The notes under the pieces are model-generated. The model ran no database searches. It was not told where the DNA came from and worked only from the letters and a program-made list of their open reading frames with translations. From assembly GCF_021696945.1 (NCBI RefSeq), contig NZ_JACYHE010000022.1, forward strand, positions 1-64,000: a stretch of 64,000 nt of DNA. Direction: 5' to 3'. The stretch's first letter is position 1, and every line of letters starts with the position of its first letter. Of this stretch, positions 53,471 through 61,208 are shown one piece after another. The translations under genes and the position numbers were made by a program. The DNA is from Streptomyces sp. JJ36 (GTDB lineage Bacteria; Actinomycetota; Actinomycetes; Streptomycetales; Streptomycetaceae).

Positions 53471-54139
53471 TCACTTGGTCAGGACCGAGGAGGCGATCTC
53501 GTCGAGTGTGGCGTCCTCGACGAGTCCGGTGTCGTCGAGAACCCGGAGGTGGTCGAGGACCGCCTGGTTCACCTCGATGGCGAAGGCCCGTACGGTCTCG
53601 CTCTTGGTGGTGACCCGCACCTGGGCGATCACCGGGAAGATCTGGCTGTGCGCGAGACGGAGCACCTGGGCGAAGCGGTGGTCGAACTCCGCGCCGTGCA
53701 GGTTCTTCAGCTCAGCCAGCCACTCCTGCTGCTCCGCGCTGGCCTGGTTCGGGAGCTGGACCCCGAGCCGGGCCGCGCCCTCCCGGACGAGCTGGTCGAG
53801 CCGGCTGTGCCCGTCGACCATGTGCCGGCCCGCGCGCTTGACCGCGAGGCTGGAGGAGTGGGTCTCCGCGAGGTCGGCCGCCGGGGCCTCCCAGAGGTTC
53901 GCCTGCCGGACCTTCGTCAGGAAGGTCTTGTCGAGTTCGCTCAGGTCCTGGGCCTCCTGGGCGCTGTCGGCGTTCACGGACGCCGGCGGGAAGCCGCCCG
54001 ACGGCGACGCGTTGCTCTGGTCGTTGCTCTGGATGACGAACACGAGCAGCGTCAGGGCGAGTACCGCCGCGGCGGTGGCCGCGAACGCGGTTCTCGTCTG
54101 GGGGAGCCGCGCGGCCACTGTCCTGCGATGTGGGGGCAT
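53471..54139 (-). CDS. DUF4142 exported protein
   Basis: 222 residues. One N-terminal hydrophobic segment (AFAATAAAVLALTLLVFVIQ) after a basic start anchors or exports it. The outer part is a helical ferritin-like DUF4142 bundle: LDKTFLTKVRQANLWEAP, SSSLAVKRAGRHMVDGHSRL, LHGAEFDHRFAQVLRLAHSQ and VRAFAIEVNQAVLDHLRVL. The function of the family is unknown; it is often tied to envelope stress. ATG at 54137-54139 with AAGGAGG at 9 bases. Confidence 0.8.
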   Translation of the reverse strand: MPPHRRTVAARLPQTRTAFAATAAAVLALTLLVFVIQSNDQSNASPSGGFPPASVNADSAQEAQDLSELDKTFLTKVRQANLWEAPAADLAETHSSSLAVKRAGRHMVDGHSRLDQLVREGAARLGVQLPNQASAEQQEWLAELKNLHGAEFDHRFAQVLRLAHSQIFPVIAQVRVTTKSETVRAFAIEVNQAVLDHLRVLDDTGLVEDATLDEIASSVLTK

Positions 54140-54344
54140 CGTGCATTCCTCCTTCTCGGAGCGGTTGCGGAGAGAGTGCCGTGCCGGGGGCCGCCGCTGG
54201 GGAAGTTGTTCCGGTCCGTGCAAGACGGGGCGCACCGGGCGCGCCGGTGTACTACAGTCCGCGCCCTCCGGCGGGCGCCCCGTCCGTGCGCGGGGTGTGA
54301 GGACTTCCGCGCCCGCGCCGCGGCGGGCCCCTACGCTGGGGGCG

Positions 54345-55706
54345 ATGAGGGGCGAGGGCCTGGCACGCGGACCGGTCGTGCGGCGGAACACCGGCATCGG
54401 GCTCGCCGCCGGGCTGCTGCTCGCGGGCCTGCTCTTCCTGCTGCCGGGGGACGACGAGGAACCGCCGGAGGCCGACTGCCGCCCCGCCCGGGTGACCGGC
54501 CGGCAGCCGGACCCGGCCCTGACCGGTGCGTTCGCGCGCTACGGGAACGACAACACGCGCACCGACGACTGGACCGGCGGCGACGGCACCCGGTCGGTGC
54601 GGCTCCCCGGCGGGCGCACCCTCTGGCTCTCCGCCGACACCTTCCTGGACCGCGTCCACCCGGGCGGCCGCCGGGTGCCGCAGCCCTCCTGGGTGCGCAA
54701 CTCCGCCCTGGTGATGACGCCGGACGGCCACCTCGACCGCACCCTGCTCGGCACGCCCGCCCCGGACGGCCGCCCCGCCGCGCTGTTCCCCGGCGGCGCG
54801 ACCGGCGACGGGCGCGAGGTGTGGCGGTGGCCGGTGGACGCCGTGGTGGAGCCCCGGAGCCCGGGCGCGGCCGAGCGGGTCGTCCGGGTGCTGCTGTGGA
54901 GCCGGGAGGCGGGGCGGCCGCCCTGGGTCTTCGGGGTGCCGCGGGCCACCGAGGTGGCCACCCTGTCCCTGCCGGGACTGGCCCTGGAGAGCATCCGGCC
55001 CGTGCACCGCCCGCCGCCGGGCACGGCGCCGGAGCGCCGGGTGCTGTACGGCACCTCGGCCGTACCGGCGGGGGAGTGGACGTACGTGTTCGGCGCCGAC
55101 GAGGCGGGGGTGCACGGCGGCCGGGCCTCGCGGACCTACGTGGCCCGGGCGCCGCGCGGCGGCCTCGCGGACCCCGGGGTCTGGCGGCACTGGGACGGTG
55201 CGCGGTGGACGGCCGACGCGGCCGCCGCCCGGCCCATGGTGGTGCGGACCGCGGAGACGGGCGGCAGCCCGGAGCCCGCCCCCGGGCAGGCCGCGGCGGA
55301 CCCGGGCGCCTCCGGGGAGCGGCACGGATTCGCCACCAACACCTACACGGTCACCCGGCACGACGGGACCTGGCTGCTGCTCTCCATGGACGCCGGCGGC
55401 CCCGACGGACGGCCCTCGCAGACCGTGGTCTCGGCCTGGGCGTGCCGCCCGCAGGGGCCCTGGCACGGGCCGCACCGGGCGGCCGCACCGCCGCTGCCGC
55501 CCGGCGGCCGGGAGGCCGGAGCCACCGCCTACAACCCGCAGGCGCACCCGGAGTTCACCGGCGCGGACGGGCGGCTGCTGCTCGGCTACGACGTGAACGT
55601 GACCGGCGGCACCGCCGCCGTCCACCGCGACGTACGGCTCTACCGGCCGCGCTTCCTGCGCCTCACCCTCGGACCGCTCGACGGCGCCGGAGCACGGGTG
55701 GGATAG
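54345..55706 (+). CDS. Membrane-anchored or secreted propeller-like protein (DUF4185/DUF5005-like)
   Basis: 453 residues. One N-terminal hydrophobic helix (IGLAAGLLLAGLLFLLPG) precedes an extracellular domain. Repeated aromatic blade-like strands appear: RYGNDNTRTDDWTGGDGT, TLWLSADTFLDRV, WVRNSALVMTPDG, WTYVFGADEAG, TYTVTRHDGTWLLLSMDAG and YNPQAHPEF. This resembles five-bladed propeller glycosidase-like DUF4185/DUF5005 proteins. Function unknown; possibly polysaccharide binding. ATG at 54345. Divergent from the DUF4142 gene. Confidence 0.6.
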   Translation: MRGEGLARGPVVRRNTGIGLAAGLLLAGLLFLLPGDDEEPPEADCRPARVTGRQPDPALTGAFARYGNDNTRTDDWTGGDGTRSVRLPGGRTLWLSADTFLDRVHPGGRRVPQPSWVRNSALVMTPDGHLDRTLLGTPAPDGRPAALFPGGATGDGREVWRWPVDAVVEPRSPGAAERVVRVLLWSREAGRPPWVFGVPRATEVATLSLPGLALESIRPVHRPPPGTAPERRVLYGTSAVPAGEWTYVFGADEAGVHGGRASRTYVARAPRGGLADPGVWRHWDGARWTADAAAARPMVVRTAETGGSPEPAPGQAAADPGASGERHGFATNTYTVTRHDGTWLLLSMDAGGPDGRPSQTVVSAWACRPQGPWHGPHRAAAPPLPPGGREAGATAYNPQAHPEFTGADGRLLLGYDVNVTGGTAAVHRDVRLYRPRFLRLTLGPLDGAGARVG

Positions 55707-55752
55707 GGTCACCGGCGATTTGAACAAGTCTTGACGCGCGGGGGCGGTTCGC

Positions 55753-57084
55753 ATGGTGCTGGTGATGGTGTTCGGAGCGGCGCTGCTGATCGCGCTGCTC
55801 CTGTCCGGCCTCGCGGCCCGGTCGGTGCTCTCCACCTCGCTGCTCTTCCTGGTGGGTGGGGCACTGGTGAGCGAGGGCTTCCTGGACCTGATCCACATCA
55901 AGCCGGAGAGCGAGATCGTCGCCGTCACGGCCGACCTGGCGCTCTTCGCCGTGCTGTTCACGGACGGCATGCATGTGCGCTTCTCCGAACTGCGGAAACG
56001 CTGGCGCAACCCCGCGCGGGCGCTCGGCCTCGGCATGCCGCTGGCGTTCTTCGGCATCTCGCTGCTCACCCACTTCCTGGCCGGGCTGGACTGGACGACC
56101 TCCTTCCTGGTCGGCGCGGTCCTCTCACCCACCGACCCGGTCTTCGCCTCGGCCATCGTGGGCCGCAAGGAGGTCCCGGCCCGGCTGCGGCAGCTCCTCA
56201 ACGTGGAGAGCGGCATCAACGACGGCCTCGCGCTGCCCGTCGTGCTGATCTTCATCGCCGCCGCCGGGCCCACCGGGCACGCCACCGAGGCGTCCTTCGG
56301 CACCATCGCCCTGGAGCTCGCGCTCGGTCTCGCCTTCGGTGTCGGGGCGCCGCTGCTGGTCAGCGGGCTGGTGCGGTTCCGGCTGCTGGGCGCCGAGCCG
56401 AAGCTCCAGCCGCTGCTCCCGCTGGGCGTCGGGGTGGCGCTGTACGCGCTGTGCCACCTCACGCACGCCAACCCGTACCTGGCGGCGTTCAGCGCCGGCG
56501 CGGTGCTGGCCGCGGTCTCGCCGGAGGCGAAGAACGCCTTCGAGCCGCTCGGCGAGTCGCTGGCCGAACTGGCGAAGTACGCCGCGCTGCTGGTCTTCGG
56601 CGCCCTGCTGACCCCGCAGCTCTTCGGCGACCTGTCCTCGGGCGGCTACGTCGTCGCGGTGCTGGCGATCGTGCTGATCCGCCCGGCGACGCTGCTGCTC
56701 TCGCTGATCGGCACCGAGTTCGACCGGCGCGAGAAGCTCACCGCGGCCTGGTTCGGGCCCAAGGGGTTCGCCTCCGTCGTCTACGGGCTGCTGGTGCTCC
56801 AGGCGGGCATCCCGCAGGGCGAGGAGGCGTTCACGCTGATCGCCGTCACCATCGCCTTCTCGATCGTCGCGCACAGCAGCACCGACGTGCCGATCGCCCG
56901 GGTCTTCGACGTCGAGGAGCTGGTGGGCATCCCCGACGACCAGCGCGGGCGCCGCTGGCCGCTGGGCCGCGGCGAGCGCAAGAGCGGCGCCACCGCGGCG
57001 GCCGCGGAGCGCGCGCAGCCCTCGCGGGCCCCGCAGGGGCCGGAGCGCCACGGGGGCACGGACGGGGGCGACCGCCCGGAGTAG
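55753..57084 (+). CDS. Na+/H+ antiporter, CPA1 (NhaP-like)
   Basis: 443 residues with about 12 hydrophobic helices. CPA1 signatures are VLSPTDPVFASAIVG and LNVESGINDGLALPVVL, holding the conserved Asp residues for cation exchange. GLVRFRLLG and WFGPKGFASVVYGLLVLQ follow. A ~60-residue soluble, Ala/Gly-rich tail ends the protein. It would export Na+ (or K+) for protons, helping with pH and salt. ATG at 55753. Convergent with nhaA. Confidence 0.87.
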   Translation: MVLVMVFGAALLIALLLSGLAARSVLSTSLLFLVGGALVSEGFLDLIHIKPESEIVAVTADLALFAVLFTDGMHVRFSELRKRWRNPARALGLGMPLAFFGISLLTHFLAGLDWTTSFLVGAVLSPTDPVFASAIVGRKEVPARLRQLLNVESGINDGLALPVVLIFIAAAGPTGHATEASFGTIALELALGLAFGVGAPLLVSGLVRFRLLGAEPKLQPLLPLGVGVALYALCHLTHANPYLAAFSAGAVLAAVSPEAKNAFEPLGESLAELAKYAALLVFGALLTPQLFGDLSSGGYVVAVLAIVLIRPATLLLSLIGTEFDRREKLTAAWFGPKGFASVVYGLLVLQAGIPQGEEAFTLIAVTIAFSIVAHSSTDVPIARVFDVEELVGIPDDQRGRRWPLGRGERKSGATAAAAERAQPSRAPQGPERHGGTDGGDRPE

Positions 57085-57090
57085 CTCCGC

Positions 57091-57122
57091 CGGCTCCGCG
57101 GTGCGCGCGCCCCACGGAGCCG
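57091..57122. terminator. Hairpin between the two antiporter genes
   Basis: CGGCTCCG and CGGAGCCG form an 8-bp stem with a 16-base loop just after the CPA1 stop. The rest of the 269-base convergent spacer shows no gene. Confidence 0.4.
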
Positions 57123-57353
57123 CGGGTGCGCGGAGGTTGCGGGTGGGGAAGGAGTTCCCGTGCCGGGTGGTGTCCGCGCGGACGGGTGGTGCCCGCGACA
57201 CCGGGCTCACCGGGTGCGGCGGAGAGCGGGGGTGCGCCGCCGGCTCTGGCGCCCCGCGGCCTGCGGTGCCGCGTGCGCGGGCGCCGACCGCGACACCGGG
57301 CGGCCTCCGGGGTGCCGGCCCCGCCACGCGGAGCCCCCGGCAGCCGGCGGCGG

Positions 57354-58763
57354 TCAGTCGCCGTCGGCCTTGGCGCGGTGCTCGGACTCGATGCGGAGCC
57401 GGGCCGCCTCGCGGGCCCGGCGCTTCACCTCGGTGGGGCGCCGTACGAGGTCCTCGGGCTGGTCGATGTCGGCGATGCCGTCCAGGTCCTCGTCCCGGAT
57501 CTCGTCCTCCCACATCCGCCGGTACTTGGCGTCCCGCAGCTTCAGCAGCACACAGGCGCACACCGCCGAGAGCAGCGAACCGATCAGCACCGCCGCCTTC
57601 ACATGCTCGGTCGTCTCGGCGTCCGTGAACGCCAACTCGGTGACCAGCAGCGACACGGTGAAGCCGATGCCGGCCAGCAGCGCCACCCCGGCCACGTCGG
57701 ACCAGGAGAGGCTGGGGTTGAGCCGGGCGCGGGTGAACCGCGCGGCCAGATAGGTGCCGCCGAACACGCCGACGAACTTGCCGGCGAAGAGCCCGACGAT
57801 CACGCCCAGCGCCTCCGGCTGCCGGAAGGTCTCGCCCAGCGCCTCGCCGGACACGCTCACCCCCGCCGCGAACAGCGCGAAGACGGGCACCGCGAACCCC
57901 GCCGACAGGGGCCGCACCAGGTGCTCGATGCGCTCCCCCGGGGAGACGGACTCGCCGGCCCCCGCCTCGCCCTCCGGCCCCGTGCGCAGGGTCACCCGCA
58001 GCAGCATGCCCATCGCCACGCCGGCGATGGTGGCGTGCACGCCGCTGTTGTACATCAGGGCCCAGATCACCAGGCCCAGCGGTACGTACACGTACCAGCC
58101 GCGCACCCGGAACCGGTGGTGCAGGGCCCAGAAGAGCAGCAGCCCGGCCAGCGCGCCGCCGAAGGCGAGCCAGTTCAGCGTGGAGGTGAAGAAGACGGCG
58201 ATGACCAGGATCGCGCCGAGGTCGTCGGCGATGGCGAGGGTGAGCAGGAAGGCGCGGATGCCGGACGGCAGATTGGTGCCGATCACCGCCAGCACTCCGA
58301 GTGCGAAGGCGATGTCGGTGGCCATGGGCACCGCCCAGCCGTCCATCGCGCCGCCGCCGGCGCCGTTGACCGCCACGTAGAACAGCGCCGGCACCGCCAT
58401 GCCGCACAGCGCGGCCACCACCGGGAGGGCGGCCGCCGCCGGTCTCCGCAGCTCGCCGACGACGAGTTCGCGCTTGAGCTCGATTCCGGCGATGAAGAAG
58501 AAGATCGTCAGGATGCCGTCGGAGGCCCAGTGCTCGACCGAGAGGTCCAGGCCCAGCGCGGAGATCCCGAAGTGGTAGTCGCGGACCGTCTCGTAGGACG
58601 CGCTGAGCGGCGTGTTCGCCCAGAGGAGCGCCAGTACCGCGGCGGCCAGCAGCACCATGCCGCCGACGGTCTCGGTGCGCAGGGCGTCGGTGAGGACGCG
58701 GCGCTCCCGTGCCGAGGGCGTCCCGAAGAGGGAGGTGCGCTGCTTGTCCTGGGGGAGCGTCAT
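57354..58763 (-). CDS. nhaA: Na+/H+ antiporter NhaA
   Basis: 469 residues. About 11-12 helices; the functional core is LTLAIADDLGAILVIAVFFT, with the two adjacent Asp residues that bind Na+/H+. FFFIAGIELKRELVVGEL and VPMATDIAFALGVLA are NhaA hallmarks, as is GIGFTVSLLVTELAF. A ~65-residue charged C-terminal tail is an addition relative to E. coli NhaA. ATG at 58761-58763. Divergent from the PucR regulator. Confidence 0.93.
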   Translation of the reverse strand: MTLPQDKQRTSLFGTPSARERRVLTDALRTETVGGMVLLAAAVLALLWANTPLSASYETVRDYHFGISALGLDLSVEHWASDGILTIFFFIAGIELKRELVVGELRRPAAAALPVVAALCGMAVPALFYVAVNGAGGGAMDGWAVPMATDIAFALGVLAVIGTNLPSGIRAFLLTLAIADDLGAILVIAVFFTSTLNWLAFGGALAGLLLFWALHHRFRVRGWYVYVPLGLVIWALMYNSGVHATIAGVAMGMLLRVTLRTGPEGEAGAGESVSPGERIEHLVRPLSAGFAVPVFALFAAGVSVSGEALGETFRQPEALGVIVGLFAGKFVGVFGGTYLAARFTRARLNPSLSWSDVAGVALLAGIGFTVSLLVTELAFTDAETTEHVKAAVLIGSLLSAVCACVLLKLRDAKYRRMWEDEIRDEDLDGIADIDQPEDLVRRPTEVKRRAREAARLRIESEHRAKADGD

Positions 58764-59143
58764 CGCGAGGACTCCTGGGGGGCGGGGAATACGGGCAGGC
58801 TGAGGGCGCCGCCGACCAGTCTTCCCGGCTCACCTCACTCAATGACGTTGTGTCTACACCGTACCCAGAGGTCGACGGCCCGCCGCAAGAGCGCCGCTGC
58901 CGGCGGACCCGCTCCTACCAGCGGGTATCCGGCCGCTCAGCACGGAGTATGCCTCCGCGGACGGGAATCTTCCGGTGAGAATGATCACGCGTACGGTGGT
59001 GCCGGCACGGCCGCCCGGACCGCCCGTACCGGACGGATCCGCCCCCTGGCGTCCCGGACGGCCCACCGCTCGCCTACGCTGAGCCCCCGGTCAGGGCCGT
59101 CGGACACGAGGCGGGCCGTACTCCGGGGGACGGGACGGGAACG
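58764..59143. other. Divergent spacer nhaA / PucR
   Basis: 380 bases without a gene. It has a small inverted repeat ACCCGCT-CCTACC-AGCGGGT at 58907-58926 and A/T-richer patches (CAATGACGTTGTGTCTACACC near 58840; GAGAATGATCACG near 58976) that are the best promoter candidates. No strong -35/-10 pair stands out. Confidence 0.4.
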
Positions 59144-60250
59144 GTGCAGCAGGAAGCGATCTCCAGCCACTTCCTCGGCGGCTATCCCGAGCTGCTGTCC
59201 GAGGTGTCCGAGACCGGGCGGCTGCCCCGCCGGGACGAGCTGGACGCCCTGCGGGAGCTGGGCGAGCAGGCCGCCGAACAGGGCCACGGCCTGCGGCAGC
59301 TCGTCAGTCTCTACGTCGGCCGGACCCGCATGCTCTGGGGCACCCTCCCCGGAGTGGCGCGCTCCGCGACCGCCACCGAGCGGGCCCGCACCGGCGACGC
59401 CATCCTCGCCACCCTGGACGCAGCGGTGGCCGCCCTCGGCGAGGGCCACGAGCGCGCCCAGCGGATCGCCGTCCGGCAGGAGGAGGGCGAGCGTCGCGAG
59501 TTCATCGACGACCTGCTCTACGGCCGCAGCGACCTCGGACGGCTGTCCGAGCGCGCCCAGCGTTTCGGCCTGCACCTCGGGCGGGTGCACGCGGTGGCCG
59601 TGGCCACCGGCGCGGAGAAGTACGACGACGTGCACCCCACCGTGCGCCGGATCGAGCGCGAACTGCTCGGCCGGTTCGGCGAGCACGGGCTGCTGCTCTC
59701 CACCAAGGAGGGGCGGCTGGTCTGCATCGCCGCCAGCAGCGACCGCACCATGCTGGACGCCTTCGCCCGGCTCGCCGAGCGGCCGGGACCCGGCTACCCG
59801 GCCGCGGAGCGCGTCGCGCTCGGGCGGGAGCACAGCGGCGCGGGCGGGGTCGTCCGGTCGTACGAGGAGGCGCTGGGCGCCCTGGACCTCGCCGACCGGC
59901 TGGGCCTGCCCGGGGTCCGGCTGCACGCCTCGGAACTGCTGGTCTTCCCGGTGCTGCTGCGTGACCGGGCCGCCATGGCCGACCTGGTCCGTACCGTGCT
60001 CGGACCGCTCACCGAGGCGCGCGGCGGCGCGGAACCGCTGCTGGAGACCCTCGCCGAGTGTGCGGCCGCCGGCTATGTGAACGCGGAGGCGGCCCGGCGG
60101 CTCGGAGTGAGCGTACGGACCCTCTCCTACCGGCTGGAGCGCATCCGTACCCTGACCGGCTACGACCCCGGCGACTCCCTGCACCGCTACACCCTGGAGA
60201 CCGCGGCCATGGGTGCGCGGCTGCTGGGCTGGCCCGGCCAGGAGATCTGA
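59144..60250 (+). CDS. PucR-family transcriptional regulator
   Basis: 368 residues. The C-terminal PucR-type HTH is GYVNAEAARRLGVSVRTLSY followed by RLERIRTLTGYDPGD. The central region contains FIDDLLYGR and SYEEALGALDLADRLG, typical of CdaR/GGDEF-like PucR middle domains. The N-terminal ~110 residues are helical with no recognised sensor. GTG at 59144 behind GGGACGGGAAC. It is divergent from nhaA but there is no evidence it regulates it. Confidence 0.85.
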   Translation: MQQEAISSHFLGGYPELLSEVSETGRLPRRDELDALRELGEQAAEQGHGLRQLVSLYVGRTRMLWGTLPGVARSATATERARTGDAILATLDAAVAALGEGHERAQRIAVRQEEGERREFIDDLLYGRSDLGRLSERAQRFGLHLGRVHAVAVATGAEKYDDVHPTVRRIERELLGRFGEHGLLLSTKEGRLVCIAASSDRTMLDAFARLAERPGPGYPAAERVALGREHSGAGGVVRSYEEALGALDLADRLGLPGVRLHASELLVFPVLLRDRAAMADLVRTVLGPLTEARGGAEPLLETLAECAAAGYVNAEAARRLGVSVRTLSYRLERIRTLTGYDPGDSLHRYTLETAAMGARLLGWPGQEI

Positions 60251-60415
60251 CCCGCGCCGGGACGCATCCCACCCCCCGGGGCCGCGTCCCCGACCGCGCC
60301 CCCGGCGCCGCGCCGGTGCCCCCGGCCACCCGCGCTCTCCCTTCTCCGGCCGGCCCCGGCCGGGGCCGCGAGGGCGACGGCCCGCACGGGAGCCGGACGT
60401 AAGCACACCGTAAAG

Positions 60416-60434
60416 ATTGCCGGATCCTGGCAAT
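60416..60434. promoter_or_regulatory. Inverted repeat ATTGCC-N7-GGCAAT
   Basis: Perfect 6-bp arms with a 7-base spacer, in an A/T-richer patch (GTAAAGATTG) 62 bases before the YqiJ-like start. It could be the operator of the flotillin operon. Confidence 0.45.
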
Positions 60435-60495
60435 GTGCGGCTGCGACGGCGAGTGCCACGATGACGGCACACCGCAACCGGAGAGGGGGGTCGGC

Positions 60496-61191
60496 ATGAG
60501 CGAGTTCCTGCGCCTGACGCTGGACTTCCCCGCCGTGCTCTTCAGCTCCGCTCTGCTGGTCGTGGTGATCTACTGGCTGTTCGTGCTGGTAGGAGGCGTG
60601 GACGTCGATGCCCCCGACGGGGGTGGGGGCATCGGCTCTGCGGCCTCGGGTCGTGTCACCGCGGGTGCTCTGGCCGGCTTCGGGCTGGGCGGCGCACCGG
60701 TTGCGGTCGCGATCTCGCTGCTGGTGCCGATTGCCTGGTTCCTCTCCCTGGCGAGCGCGGTGCTCCTGCCGCACCCACTGCTGCGCCTCGCCGCACTGCC
60801 GCTCGTGCTCGCCGCCGCCTGGGCCGCCACCCGCGGGCTGCTGCGCCCGCTGCGCCGGCTCTTCCGGCCCGAGGAGGGCATCAGCCACCACGACTTCGTC
60901 GGTCTCCGCTGCGTCGTCCGCACCGGACACGTCGGACCCGGCTTCGGGCAGGCCGAGGTCACCGCTCCGGACGGCTCCACGGCCCTGGTGCAGGTCCGCG
61001 CGGAGGCCGGACCCCCGGACGGAACCGGCGGCGGGGACGCCCCGGCCGCCGCACCGGGGCTCACCGCCGGCCGCACCGCACTGATCTTCGACTACGACGA
61101 CACGGGCGGCTTCTTCCGGATCGCCCCCTGGGACGACGGGCCCGGCCCGGACCCCGGCGGTGGCCCGCACCGGAACCCGCCGCTCCGCTGA
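60496..61191 (+). CDS. YqiJ-like membrane protein with OB-fold domain
   Basis: 231 residues. Three hydrophobic segments (FSSALLVVVIYWLFVLVGG; VAVAISLLVPIAWFLSLASA; LAALPLVLAAAWAATRGLL) are followed by an NfeD-like beta domain from FVGLRCVVRTGHVGPGFGQA to DYDDTGGFFRIAPWDD. This layout matches E. coli YqiJ, encoded next to the flotillin YqiK, exactly as here. It would sit in membrane microdomains as the flotillin partner. ATG at 60496 behind GAGAGGGGGG. The flotillin follows after 17 bases. Confidence 0.75.
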   Translation: MSEFLRLTLDFPAVLFSSALLVVVIYWLFVLVGGVDVDAPDGGGGIGSAASGRVTAGALAGFGLGGAPVAVAISLLVPIAWFLSLASAVLLPHPLLRLAALPLVLAAAWAATRGLLRPLRRLFRPEEGISHHDFVGLRCVVRTGHVGPGFGQAEVTAPDGSTALVQVRAEAGPPDGTGGGDAPAAAPGLTAGRTALIFDYDDTGGFFRIAPWDDGPGPDPGGGPHRNPPLR

Positions 61192-61208
61192 CCGAAGGAA
61201 TTCCCGCC

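Noticed and set aside
55731..60080. A 1449-codon plus-strand frame over the antiporters and PucR gene
   Set aside because: It is out of frame with the CPA1 antiporter and antisense to nhaA, with Arg/Gly/His-rich translation. Such frames are common shadows at this GC content.
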